Source: Kitasatospora sp. NBC_00458
Lineage (GTDB): Bacteria > Actinomycetota > Actinomycetes > Streptomycetales > Streptomycetaceae
Reading direction: 5' to 3'
DNA: 64,000 nt
Assembly (NCBI RefSeq): GCF_036013975.1
Contig: NZ_CP107904.1
Span: 7,039,001 to 7,103,000 of the forward strand
How positions within the stretch are numbered: position 1 is the stretch's first letter; each line of letters opens with the position of its first letter. A program made the translations under genes and the position numbers. The notes beneath the pieces are model-generated. The model worked only from the letters and a program-made list of their open reading frames with translations, searched no databases and was not told the DNA's origin. Of the stretch, positions 8,476-16,341 are shown in pieces.

Positions 8476-9477
8476 ATGGACACCAGCACCGACACCGGTA
8501 CCGACCCGGGCACCGCCACCCGCGGGGGCGAGGGCACCACCGACACCGCCGGCGCGACGGGTACCGCGGCCACCGGCGCGACCGCCGTCGTGGACGGGGT
8601 CGGCGACCCCGGCCGGGCGCTCGGCGCGTTCCTGCGGGCCCGCCGCGGCCGGGTGGCCCCCGAGCTGGTCGGCCTCGCCGGGGGCGGACGGCGGCGGGTG
8701 CAGGGGCTGCGCCGCGAGGAGCTGGCCCAACTGGCCGGGATCAGCGTGGACTACTACGTCCGCCTGGAGCAGGGCCGCTCCACCCAGCCGTCGCCCGAGG
8801 TCCTCGACGCGCTCGCCCGCACCCTCGGGCTGGACGAGGCCGAGCGCCGCCACCTCGACACGCTGGCCTCCGCCCGGCGGGCGCCGGTGCCCAGGCCCAG
8901 GGTCGGGACGGTGCTGCGCCGGATGCTGGACGCGCTGGGCGCCGACCTCCCCGCCTTCGTGACCGACCACCGCCTCGACGTCGTCGCGTGGAACGGCCCG
9001 GGCGCCGAACTCATCGGCGGCGTCGGCGAGGTGCCGCGCCGTGACCGCAACCAGGCCCGTTTCCTGTTCCTCGACCCGGAGTCCCGGACCGTCCACCCCG
9101 ACTGGGCGGACCGCGCGGCGGAGGCCGTCGGCCAGCTGCGGGTGGCCGCCGGGACATGGCCGGACGACGCCGAACTGATCGCGCTGATCCGCCTGCTGTC
9201 CTCGCGGAGCGGCGACTTCCGGCGGATCTGGGACTCCGGCGAGGTGGTGATGTGCGCGGCCGGCCGCAAGCGCCTGCACCACCCGGCGACCGGGGTGCTC
9301 ACCCTGGACTTCGAGCCCCTGAACATCCCGGCGGCCCCCGGCCAGACCGGCCTGGTGCTGCACGTGTTCAGCGCGGGCGAGGACGCCGGCACCGCCGCCG
9401 CCCTGACCCGCCTCGCGGCGGCCGGCAGCGGCGGCGGCACGGGCGGTGGCGGGGGCGGCGCGGAGCAGGCCGACTGA
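8476..9477 (+). CDS. MmyB-like XRE transcriptional regulator
   Basis: 333 aa. After a Thr/Gly-rich 50-residue lead comes an XRE helix-turn-helix (LRREELAQLAGISVDYYVRL, then LEQGRSTQPS) and the MmyB-type PAS-like ligand domain (FVTDHRLDVVAWNGPGAEL, NQARFLFLDPESRTVHPDW, HHPATGVLTLDFEPLNIP, LHVFSAGEDAGT). In actinomycetes these regulators usually sit beside and control an oxidoreductase, as here. The last ~30 residues are Gly-rich. Ligand unknown; known family members bind fatty-acid-like molecules. Confidence 0.92.
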   Translation: MDTSTDTGTDPGTATRGGEGTTDTAGATGTAATGATAVVDGVGDPGRALGAFLRARRGRVAPELVGLAGGGRRRVQGLRREELAQLAGISVDYYVRLEQGRSTQPSPEVLDALARTLGLDEAERRHLDTLASARRAPVPRPRVGTVLRRMLDALGADLPAFVTDHRLDVVAWNGPGAELIGGVGEVPRRDRNQARFLFLDPESRTVHPDWADRAAEAVGQLRVAAGTWPDDAELIALIRLLSSRSGDFRRIWDSGEVVMCAAGRKRLHHPATGVLTLDFEPLNIPAAPGQTGLVLHVFSAGEDAGTAAALTRLAAAGSGGGTGGGGGGAEQAD

Positions 9478-9746
9478 GCCGGTGCGGTCGGGGCGGCCCC
9501 GCCACCGGTGCGGTCCTCCCGGCCGGATCGTCGAGCGCTGCCGGGTGGGAGGGCGACTCGCCCCGACCGCCCGCGCGTGTGGCCGATGTGGTGTTTTCGG
9601 ACAGAACGGGTGGTCGGGGCGGGGGATTCCGGTCACGGTTCGTGGGCACCCGGTCCTGCCGGGGTGGGTCTCGCATGCTGGACGGGTGCCCCGGCTCCGA
9701 TCGGGTGGGGGTGCTTCCGTAGCTGTACCCACTCGGAGGTGGACGT

Positions 9747-10370
9747 ATGAGGTCGGGGATTCGTACGTGGGTGTGCGGGGCGGGCGTCGCCCTGGCGATG
9801 GTGGCGGCGGGGGCGCCGGTGGCGGGCGCGACGCCCGCCGACACGCCGGTGCGGCCGGGGATGATCGACATCGCGGACCTGCCGCCGGACTCGCTGACCT
9901 GGATGGGAGGGGCGTCGGACCAGCCGGGCGGGAGCTTGATGCCGACCTGTCTGTGGGAGTGGGGCAGCGACGTGCCGGAGGAGAACATCTGGAGCGCCGA
10001 CTTCTTCACCTCGGAGACGGCCGCGGCCGTCGAGCGGGTCTGGGTGCTGCCGACGGAGGCCGAGGCGGTCGCGCTGGCCGAGTCGCTCCGGCAGGCCTAC
10101 GCGGGCTGCGCAGACCGCCTCCGCGCCGCGTACCCGGGTGACGTCGTGACCGGCTACGACCACGGCTCGGTCGCCGTCGAGGAGGGCGCGACCGTGGGCG
10201 GGGTGAAGCGCACCCGCACCTCCCCCTGGTCGTCGTACAACAACTACCTGTTCGGCGTGGGCAGGGACGGCAGCACCGTCGTCATCGTCGACTGGGAGAG
10301 CAACTGGACCCAGCCGGACGTGCCCGCCTTCAAGGAGACCGTCAAGGCGGCGGTCAACAAGCTGTACTGA
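9747..10370 (+). CDS. secreted protein of unknown function
   Basis: 207 aa. MRSGIRTWVCGAGVALAMVA starts a signal peptide ending near AGATPADT. The mature part (MIDIADLPPDSLTWMGG, RVWVLPTEAEAVALAESLRQ, VVIVDWESNWTQPDVPAFKE) has conserved-looking Trp residues and two Cys (TCLWEW, YAGCADR). It resembles actinomycete secreted proteins of unknown function; no enzyme motif seen. Strong ribosome-binding site ggaggtgga 6 nt before ATG. Confidence 0.72.
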   Translation: MRSGIRTWVCGAGVALAMVAAGAPVAGATPADTPVRPGMIDIADLPPDSLTWMGGASDQPGGSLMPTCLWEWGSDVPEENIWSADFFTSETAAAVERVWVLPTEAEAVALAESLRQAYAGCADRLRAAYPGDVVTGYDHGSVAVEEGATVGGVKRTRTSPWSSYNNYLFGVGRDGSTVVIVDWESNWTQPDVPAFKETVKAAVNKLY

Positions 10371-10444
10371 TCGGGCTGTTGTCCTGCGGCCCCGCGCCAC
10401 CCGGCTCCGGCCGGGCGGCGCGGCGCCCCCGCCACCCCGCCCCG

Positions 10445-11098
10445 TCAGGGCAGGCAGAGCACCAGCAGGCAGCTGCGCACCTTCACGTCGTCGATGACCG
10501 GGCCGCCGTAGCCGGGGGTGGTGCTGGCGAAGGTGAGGGTGACGGAGGAGCCCAGCAGGTTGGTGAACGCGGCGGTCTGCTCGGTGTAGCCCATGGAGCG
10601 GAAGCCGTGCCCGGTGGTGTCGAAGGAGAAGTCGAGCACCGTCGTGCCGTCGACCCGCACCTGGCCGGTCTTGAGCGCGGGGGCCCACGCCGGGTTGCCC
10701 GCCAGCTTGAAGGTGACGAGGTACGTCGTCAGCGGTGCCACCGGGAAGGTCTGCGAGACGCTGCCGGTGGTGCTGCCGTTGAGGTCGAGCGACTGGTGGC
10801 CCTCGGCGACGTCCCAGAGGCGGTCGGAGGTGAGGTCGGCACTGTCGCCGCCGACTGTCCAGGGGCCGAAGGTCTGGCCGCCGAGGTAGTCGGTGAACGG
10901 CGACGGGGAGGGGACGACCGGGCTCTCGAAGCCCCCGTCGGAGAAGCCCGCCACCGCTGCGGTGGCACCGGCGCCGGGCGCGGCGCGGGGAGCGTCACCG
11001 GGCGCGGCCGAGGCGCTGCCGGCGGTGGCGGTCAACAGGAGGGCGGCGGAGAGGACGGCGGCGGAGACGGCGGTGGCGGACGGGCGGAGCGGGCGCAT
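10445..11098 (-). CDS. secreted choice-of-anchor C family protein
   Basis: 217 aa with signal peptide (MRPLRPSATAVSAAVLSAAL to SASA). The mature part matches the choice-of-anchor C/DUF642-like beta-sandwich: SDGGFESPVV at the start, FGPWTVGGDSADL, GHQSLDLNGSTTGSVSQTF, TTYLVTFKLAGNPA, and a closing VIDDVKV. These domains are often sugar-binding or wall-associated. No C-terminal anchor is present: it ends in VRSCLLVLCLP, two Cys. Confidence 0.82.
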   Translation of the reverse strand: MRPLRPSATAVSAAVLSAALLLTATAGSASAAPGDAPRAAPGAGATAAVAGFSDGGFESPVVPSPSPFTDYLGGQTFGPWTVGGDSADLTSDRLWDVAEGHQSLDLNGSTTGSVSQTFPVAPLTTYLVTFKLAGNPAWAPALKTGQVRVDGTTVLDFSFDTTGHGFRSMGYTEQTAAFTNLLGSSVTLTFASTTPGYGGPVIDDVKVRSCLLVLCLP

Positions 11099-11340
11099 GG
11101 AGGCCTTTCCGGTCGTGCGACGCCACCCGCGCGCCTGGCGGCCCGGGTGGCGGGGTCTCCGGCCGGGAGCCCCTCCCGGAGTGTGCGGTCCCGTGCACGC
11201 CCCGCCAAGGGGCCGGGCGTGGTGCGCGGGAGCACGGTGACCACGGCGGGGGCGGGAGTGCCGTCCGCATGGCGCGCGACCGGAAGCGCACGCCCCAGTG
11301 CGCGCCCTGCTCGTCCCCGCCCCGCCGCCGGACCCGTCCC

Positions 11341-11784
11341 TCAATCGGCCTGCACCGGAGCGCCGTTGCCCTCCGTCGGGATGATGACGAGGACCAGGTC
11401 GGTGCCGGGCGGGTCCTCGCGGTGCGAGACGTGGAAGTCGTCGGTGAGGCGGGCGATCAGGCCGAGTCCGCGGCCCGAGGTGCCGAGCCCGGGGGCCGCG
11501 TCGGGGGCGGGCGGGGCCGGCGGGGTGAAGCCCGGCCCGTCGTCTCCGACGGTCACGGTCAGCCGTCCGTCGGTGAGTTGCCACCGCAGCCGGACGGCCG
11601 TGCCGGGCCGCTGACGGTTGCCGTGCACGATGGCGTTGGCCGCCGCCTCGTGGACGGCGAGGCCGATCCGGTAGCGGTCTTCCTCGCCGAACTCGCAGGC
11701 GTCGGCGATCTGTTCGGCCCAGGCCCTGGCGGCGTCGACGCTCGCCACCTCGGAGGGCAGCTCCGTCTGCGGGGGAGGCATCAC
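11341..11784 (-). CDS. RsbW-like anti-sigma/ATP-binding protein
   Basis: 147-aa GHKL ATPase-fold protein like the Streptomyces anti-sigma regulatory kinases. Visible boxes: N box GLAVHEAAANAIVHGN, G1 VTVGDDGPGF, G2 GTSGRGLGLIARL. GTG 11784 is preferred because aaggag lies 8 nt upstream; ATG 11781 is the alternative. No cognate sigma factor or anti-anti-sigma gene is adjacent, so its partner is elsewhere. Confidence 0.88.
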   Translation of the reverse strand: MMPPPQTELPSEVASVDAARAWAEQIADACEFGEEDRYRIGLAVHEAAANAIVHGNRQRPGTAVRLRWQLTDGRLTVTVGDDGPGFTPPAPPAPDAAPGLGTSGRGLGLIARLTDDFHVSHREDPPGTDLVLVIIPTEGNGAPVQAD

Positions 11785-11814
11785 CGTCGCTGCTCCTTGC
11801 CTGGTCACCGTCAA

Positions 11815-12222
11815 CGCCGCGGGCGAGCCTAGGAGCCGGCGCGGTGGTGGCCCGGGCGGCGCTCGTGTCGTTCACTCGAACGAGTGGGCAAGGAGCGGGA
11901 AGTCGGCGGGTCCGACATCCTGGGAGCGTCGGCTCCCGGCCCGCACCGCCCCTGTGTGAGCCGGCGGTGCGGCGGCCGGAGTCGCCCTGACCGACGAGGG
12001 AGGCGCTCGACCGGGCGCACATCGTTTGTGTGCGCCCTTTCCTGGTCTGGCGCGAGCCGGTTGCACTCCTTCACGCCCCGCGGTGCCGTGCGCGGGAGCG
12101 GCGCGCCTGCGGCGAGTGGTGCGCATCCGACCGATTGACTGGCGCCGCGATGCAGGGCGGCCCCGCCCCGCCCCGCCGTGTGCGCCATCCCCGCCCGCGC
12201 CCGCCCTCAGGTGAGGACGGCA
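11815..12222. other. gene-free region with an orphan hairpin
   Basis: About 400 bp without a credible protein gene. It contains a short inverted repeat cactcg-aa-cgagtg at about 11874-11887, and a hairpin at 12013-12037 (gggcgcaca / tgtgcgccc, 7-nt loop) followed by ttt. The hairpin looks like a terminator but no plus-strand gene ends before it; a small RNA is possible. Confidence 0.4.
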
Positions 12223-12417
12223 ATGAAGGTTCTGACCCACAACGTGATGTCCCTGTCGTGGCTGATGCAGCAGGGCGAGGCCGCCGAGTCCGCGCACGTC
12301 GGCGGCCACGACCTGCTGGTCCTCCGGGAGCTCTTCGGCCCCGACCCGTCGGAGGGGCCGCTGAAGCGACTGGAGGGCAGGGGCCATCTCCACCGCCCGG
12401 TGACGGCGGGCTGCTGA
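12223..12417 (+). pseudogene. 5' fragment of a sphingomyelinase C (DNase I-fold phosphodiesterase)
   Basis: 64 codons, starting MKVLTHNVMSLSWLMQQGEA and including HDLLVLRELFGPDPSEGPLK. This matches the first ~70 residues of mature bacterial neutral sphingomyelinases (KVLTYNVFxLS ... ADFIKGQDVVVLQEAFDxxxSDxLL), including the metal-binding Asn and the Glu of the RELF motif. The rest of the ~300-residue enzyme is absent: a stop follows and only 95 bp separate it from the aegerolysin gene. It is therefore a truncated remnant, and any signal peptide is also missing. The neighbour binds sphingolipid-type membranes in known families, so the pair may once have been functional. Confidence 0.7.
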
Positions 12418-12511
12418 GGCGGCGGTCGACGCCGGCGCGGAGCGCGCCGGACCAGAACGGCGGGGAAGGCACGGGGGCCACTGAAGTGGAACCGAGGAGA
12501 GGAAGGAAGCG

Positions 12512-12895
12512 ATGTCCGAACAGAACTACATCGCCGTCACGATCGGCAACCGCACCACGACCGCACTGGAGGTGCAGAAGCACGACCTGTACTCGGGGAC
12601 GTGGGAGGCCGAAGGCGACTTCCCGCCGGTGGAGGTCCCGGCCGGCAAGGAGCTGACCGCGTTCCGCGCCAGCGGCAGGCCGGGCACCGCGGCGGGCACC
12701 GAGGGTTACGTCGTCTACGAGCTGGGGGACGGGTCGGGCGCCACCGTCAAGGTCTACTGGGACGCCCCGTGGGGCAGCACCTACAACAACCTCAAGGTCG
12801 ACTCGTCCGACTCCGGCATCACGGTCGAGGTGGAGGGCTGGTCGGGGAGCGGTGTCACGGAGGAGGTGACCCTCACCGTCCACGACGACCGCTGA
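12512..12895 (+). CDS. aegerolysin-family protein
   Basis: 127 aa, a full-length single-domain aegerolysin (PF06355). It aligns by eye with ostreolysin/pleurotolysin A: AVTIGNRTTTALEVQKHDLY at the N-terminus, GKELTAFRASGRPGTAAGTE, then the hallmark VKVYWDAPWGSTYNNL and the closing VTEEVTLTVHDD strand. Aegerolysins are small beta-sandwich proteins that bind particular sphingolipid/sterol membranes and often act with a MACPF partner to form pores; no MACPF gene is in this window. No signal peptide, as is normal for the family. RBS ggaagg 5-6 nt before ATG. Upstream is a broken sphingomyelinase; a strong hairpin follows. Confidence 0.85.
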   Translation: MSEQNYIAVTIGNRTTTALEVQKHDLYSGTWEAEGDFPPVEVPAGKELTAFRASGRPGTAAGTEGYVVYELGDGSGATVKVYWDAPWGSTYNNLKVDSSDSGITVEVEGWSGSGVTEEVTLTVHDDR

Positions 12896-12950
12896 CCCGT
12901 CCGGCCGCCCGCGCGAAGCGGGCCCAACTCGTACACGTGCACGGGGAATT

Positions 12951-12990
12951 CACCGGGCCCCGCCCGTCGACCGACGGGCGGGGCCCGGTG
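12951..12990 (+). terminator. strong hairpin after the aegerolysin gene
   Basis: Perfect inverted repeat with 18-19 bp arms (12951-12969 / 12972-12990) and a 4-nt loop, 55 nt after the stop codon. Confidence 0.75.
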
Positions 12991-13163
12991 CGGTCGGCGA
13001 GACGTGGACGGCCGTGCGGCTCGGGCTCACGCATTCGACCCCGGCGGGTGGTGGGAGACCCCGTCGGCTCCGATGCGGTCCGGATCGGCGTGGATGCGGG
13101 GTGTCGGCGCGACCGCGCTCCTACGGTGGGACGCTCCGTTGCCATTCCGAGGGAAGGTGCACC

Positions 13164-13691
13164 ATGGCTGAACAGCTCTACGCGATCCTCAAGACGAACC
13201 AGGGCGACATCGAGGTGCGGCTGCTGCCGGACCACGCGCCCAAGACCGTGAAGAACTTCGTCGAACTCGCCAACGGCGAGCGCGAGTGGGTGAACCCCGA
13301 GACCGGACGGAAGACCACGGACAGGCTGTACGACGGCACGGTCTTCCACCGCGTGATCGAGGGCTTCATGATCCAGGGCGGCGACCCGCTGGGGAACGGC
13401 ACCGGCGGCCCGGGCTACAAGTTCGCCGACGAGTTCCACCCGGACCTCGCCTTCACCAGGCCCTACCTGCTGGCGATGGCCAACGCCGGCCCGGGCACCA
13501 ACGGTTCGCAGTTCTTCATCACCGTCTCCCCGACCAGCTGGCTGACGGGGAAGCACACCATCTTCGGCGAGGTGACCGGCGACGCCGGGAGGAAGGTGGT
13601 GGACGCGATCGCCACCGCCGAGACCAACCCGCGCACGGACCGCCCGGTCAAGGACGTCGTCATCGAGTCGGTCGTTGTCGAGACCCGCTGA
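13164..13691 (+). CDS. peptidyl-prolyl cis-trans isomerase (cyclophilin)
   Basis: 175-aa cytoplasmic cyclophilin-type PPIase. Catalytic-core motifs: VFHRVIEGFMIQGGDP, LLAMANAGPGTNGSQFFITV and GKHTIFGEV, with the active-site Arg in FHR and the QFF triad. Streptomyces usually have several such genes of this length. ATG 13164 follows gggaaggtg; the frame is open upstream to 13014 without family homology. Confidence 0.96.
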   Translation: MAEQLYAILKTNQGDIEVRLLPDHAPKTVKNFVELANGEREWVNPETGRKTTDRLYDGTVFHRVIEGFMIQGGDPLGNGTGGPGYKFADEFHPDLAFTRPYLLAMANAGPGTNGSQFFITVSPTSWLTGKHTIFGEVTGDAGRKVVDAIATAETNPRTDRPVKDVVIESVVVETR

Positions 13692-13974
13692 GCCCTGCCG
13701 AAGGCCGTTGCCGGGCCGCTGCTTGGCAGGACCCGCCCCGGGGACAGTGCGTACGGGGGATGACGCGCTGTGCCCGGGGCGGTGCCCTGTAGAGACCTTG
13801 GCACAGTCGAAGGGCCGGTGGGAACACCTCGCGGAGATCGGGTGGGAAGAGGGGACCAAAGGCCCAATCCGCCCTCTTGTCGAAGAATGTGAACTTCCTT
13901 GCCCGCGTGGCGAATACGGTCCGGGGCGGGATTTGCGCGCCGTAGGGGCGGCGGACGTCGTAGGGGTGCGGCGG

Positions 13975-14211
13975 TCAGGGACTGGGGGCGGACGGGGGTG
14001 CTGGGGGCGAGGCGGTGGGGGCGGGTCGGGGGAGGGGGTGGTGGTGCCTGAGGACGGGGTAGGCCCAGGCGACGAGGGCGAGGAGGAGGGCGAAGGGGAG
14101 GAGCGTGTAGGCGGTCGCGGCGGCAGGGCCGGTGCCGGTGCCGGTGCCGGTGCCGGTGTTGGTGGGAGGTGGGGCCGAGGCCGACCGGCGGTGACGGTCA
14201 GGCGGCGGCAT
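13975..14211 (-). CDS. small single-pass membrane protein
   Basis: 78 aa: a Thr/Gly repeat (TGTGTGTGTG, from tandem ggtgcc units near 14130-14160), one strong membrane helix (AYTLLPFALLLALVAWAYPV) and a His/Pro-rich tail. The ATG lies inside the last codons of the upstream ATPase gene (14-nt overlap), suggesting translational coupling. No family recognised. Confidence 0.55.
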   Translation of the reverse strand: MPPPDRHRRSASAPPPTNTGTGTGTGTGPAAATAYTLLPFALLLALVAWAYPVLRHHHPLPRPAPTASPPAPPSAPSP

Positions 14212-14710
14212 GGGCGGCGCCGCTCGGCTCGGTCGCGGCGGTGGGGGAGAAGTGGGGGGCGGTGAGGTCGAGTTCGGCCCACACGGTCTTGGAGTTGGGG
14301 TGGCGGGGGAGGGTGCCCCAGCGGTCGGCGAGGGCGTCGACGAGCGTGAGGCCGCGGCCCGACTGGGCGTCCGCGGAGCAGGTGGCGGGGAGGACGGGGT
14401 GGCGGTCGCCCCGGCAGTCGGAGATCTCGATGCGGAGCACGGTGGTGCGCGACCGGCGCACGGTGGTGAGGGTGAGCGCCAGTTCGAACCCGCGCCCCGG
14501 GGTGCGCCCGTGCACGGACGCGTTCGCGGCCAGCTCGGCGACGATCAGGAGGGCGGAGTGATAGCCCTCGGGGGAGAGGGAGTTGACGCCCCAGGAGCAC
14601 AGTTGCTGTCTGGCGATCCGGCGGCAGATCGCAGCTCCCTTGGGGGTGGAGGAGAGGAGCGCGGAGTGGGCGCGCGGCGCGGCGTTGTCGAGGGGGAATT
14701 CGGACTTCAT
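14198..14710 (-). CDS. anti-sigma-like ATP-binding protein (WhiJ/AbaA locus type)
   Basis: 170-aa GHKL ATPase-fold protein. Motifs: LLIVAELAANASVHGRTPGR (N box), LRIEISDCRGDRHP (G1, degenerate: SDCRGD instead of DxGxG) and SGRGLTLVDALADRWG (G2). It is divergent from the XRE/DUF5753 regulator at 14837, the arrangement seen at WhiJ/AbaA-like developmental loci of Streptomyces, where regulator, DUF397 protein and ATPase occur together. No clear ribosome-binding site before the ATG. The altered G1 box may mean weak ATP hydrolysis. Confidence 0.85.
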   Translation of the reverse strand: MKSEFPLDNAAPRAHSALLSSTPKGAAICRRIARQQLCSWGVNSLSPEGYHSALLIVAELAANASVHGRTPGRGFELALTLTTVRRSRTTVLRIEISDCRGDRHPVLPATCSADAQSGRGLTLVDALADRWGTLPRHPNSKTVWAELDLTAPHFSPTAATEPSGAAHAAA

Positions 14711-14836
14711 GAGGGAAATCGTGCTGGCCCGGAAGTACGCTGACCAGGCACCCGGTGAGTACGGAGAGTACTTGTAGGCGTGCGCACGGTTGCCTGTTCG
14801 GACTGTTGGGCGTGACCTGAAACAGGGGTGGTCGCA

Positions 14837-15718
14837 GTGGGTGACGTACGGGGTGGCGGAGAAAGCGGCGAGGCGCGGCCGGAGTTGGCCGAGGACCTCA
14901 CGGAGGTGTCGGACTTCTTCCGCGCACTCGGCAAGCAGATCAAGCTGCTGCGGGAGCGCGCGGGCATGACGCAGAAGGAACTGGCCGGCCATGTCGGCTA
15001 CACCGAGGCCCTGATCGGCGCGGTCGAGCGGGGAAAGCGCACCCCGCAGCCGGAGTTGCTGGAAGCAGCGGACAAACTCCTCAACGCGGGAGGGCTGCTG
15101 AACGTTGCGAAGGATGACGTCCAGCGGGCGAAGGCCAAGGCCCGCGTGCGGCATCCCGCGTGGTTCCGCGACTATGCGGGCCTGGAGGCGGAGGCGGTGG
15201 AGATCCACGAGTACAGCACCTTGGTGTTTCCTGGCCTGCTGCAGACCGAGGCGCACGCGCGTGCCCTCTATGGCATGCGACAGCCGCTGCTCACTGAGGA
15301 GATCATTGAGCAGCGTGTGGCCGCGCGATTGGCGCGACAGGAGGTCTTGAGTCGATGGCCCCGGGCGATCTTCAGCTGGGTGATCGACGAGAGCGTCTTG
15401 CATAGGCCGTTGGGGGGATGGGGTGTGCACAGCGGACAGCTGGAGCACCTAATGGCGGTGGGGCGGACTCGGGGGATGACGCTTCAAGTGATGCCGCTGG
15501 AGCGATTCGAGCATCCCGGTATGGGTGGCCCGTTCACGCTGATCACCCCTAAGGGGCGGTCGCAGAACGGCTACGTTGAGATCCAGCAGAGCAGTCGCCT
15601 GATCACGGATCAGGAGGAAGTCCGTATCATGAATGCGCGATACGGCACCCTCAGGGCGCAGGCGCTCACTCCTCAAGAGTCCCTGTCCCTGATCGAGAAG
15701 ATGCTGGGAGAACGATGA
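14837..15718 (+). CDS. XRE-family regulator with DUF5753 (WhiJ/Scr1-like)
   Basis: 293-aa DNA-binding protein. Helix-turn-helix at about residues 30-85 (LRERAGMTQKELAGHVGYTE), then the DUF5753 domain (EYSTLVFPGLLQTEAHARAL, VIDESVLHRPLGG, MTLQVMPLERFEHPGMGGPF). Such proteins repress developmental or antibiotic genes and work with a DUF397 partner, here overlapping by 4 nt (ATGA). GTG 14837 is chosen because aggg lies 9 nt upstream; GTG 14828 is an in-frame alternative. GC content is visibly lower than in neighbours, common for this often-duplicated family. Confidence 0.93.
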   Translation: MGDVRGGGESGEARPELAEDLTEVSDFFRALGKQIKLLRERAGMTQKELAGHVGYTEALIGAVERGKRTPQPELLEAADKLLNAGGLLNVAKDDVQRAKAKARVRHPAWFRDYAGLEAEAVEIHEYSTLVFPGLLQTEAHARALYGMRQPLLTEEIIEQRVAARLARQEVLSRWPRAIFSWVIDESVLHRPLGGWGVHSGQLEHLMAVGRTRGMTLQVMPLERFEHPGMGGPFTLITPKGRSQNGYVEIQQSSRLITDQEEVRIMNARYGTLRAQALTPQESLSLIEKMLGER

Positions 15719-15903
15719 GCACGAAGCTGGCATGGTTCAAGAGCAGCTACAGCAGCAACGAAGGTGGCCAGTGCGTTGAGGTAGCCGAGACGACCGCCGC
15801 TGTCCTCGTGCGTGACTCCAAGGACAAGTCCGGTCCCCATCTCACCTTCTCCCCGGCGGCCTGGCAGGCGTTCGTCCAGCTTGCCGCGTCCGTCGAGGTC
15901 TGA
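15715..15903 (+). CDS. DUF397 domain protein
   Basis: 62-aa protein made of one DUF397 unit: AWFKSSYSSNEGGQCVEVAE, then VLVRDSKDKSGPHLTFSPAA and WQAFV. Start overlaps the stop of the upstream regulator (ATGA), so the two are co-translated; DUF397 proteins are thought to relieve or modulate the DNA-binding partner. Confidence 0.93.
   Translation: MSTKLAWFKSSYSSNEGGQCVEVAETTAAVLVRDSKDKSGPHLTFSPAAWQAFVQLAASVEV
15784..15876 (+). repeat. 93-bp direct repeat, copy 1 (DUF397 3' half)
   Basis: Nearly identical to 16121-16213: I count four mismatches in 93 positions. It encodes the AETTAAVLVRDSKDKSGP to WQAFV part of both DUF397 genes, indicating recent duplication or gene conversion. Confidence 0.9.
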
Positions 15904-15997
15904 GTCGACGCTCCTCCGGGTGGCCCGCCGCTGTTCAGTGGCGGGCCACCGGCGTACCGTCGTGGTGCTGTCCGCTTCTCTCCGGCAGGGGGAGTCC

Positions 15998-16237
15998 ATG
16001 AGCATCGAACCGGTGTGGATCAAGAGCAGCTATAGCACCAACGAAGACGCGAACTGTGTCGAGATCGCCTGGCACAAGAGCAGCTACAGCACGAATGAGG
16101 GCGCCGAGTGCATCGAGGTTGCCGAGACGACTGCTGCCGTCCTCGTGCGTGACTCCAAGGACAAGTCCGGCCCCCATCTCACCTTCTCCCCGGCGGCCTG
16201 GCAGGCGTTCGTCTCGTTCGCCCGCGCCACTGCCTGA
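15998..16237 (+). CDS. DUF397 protein with internally duplicated N-terminal motif
   Basis: 79 aa. The WxKSSYS module occurs twice: WIKSSYSTNEDANCVEIA, then WHKSSYSTNEGAECIEVAE, followed by a single C-terminal half almost identical to the upstream DUF397 gene. Normal DUF397 proteins have one copy. ggggag lies just upstream of the ATG; a 94-bp gap separates it from the first DUF397 gene. Confidence 0.9.
   Translation: MSIEPVWIKSSYSTNEDANCVEIAWHKSSYSTNEGAECIEVAETTAAVLVRDSKDKSGPHLTFSPAAWQAFVSFARATA
16121..16213 (+). repeat. 93-bp direct repeat, copy 2
   Basis: Second copy of the DUF397 3'-half repeat described at 15784-15876, 337 bp downstream of the first. Confidence 0.9.
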
Positions 16238-16341
16238 CCTACCCTCACCGAACCTCCGGCCGTCCGCCATCCGGCGGACGGCCGCGGTCTGTACGGGTGT
16301 CCTCCCCGTCCTGTACCGGCCGTCCTGGTAGCACTGCGGCC

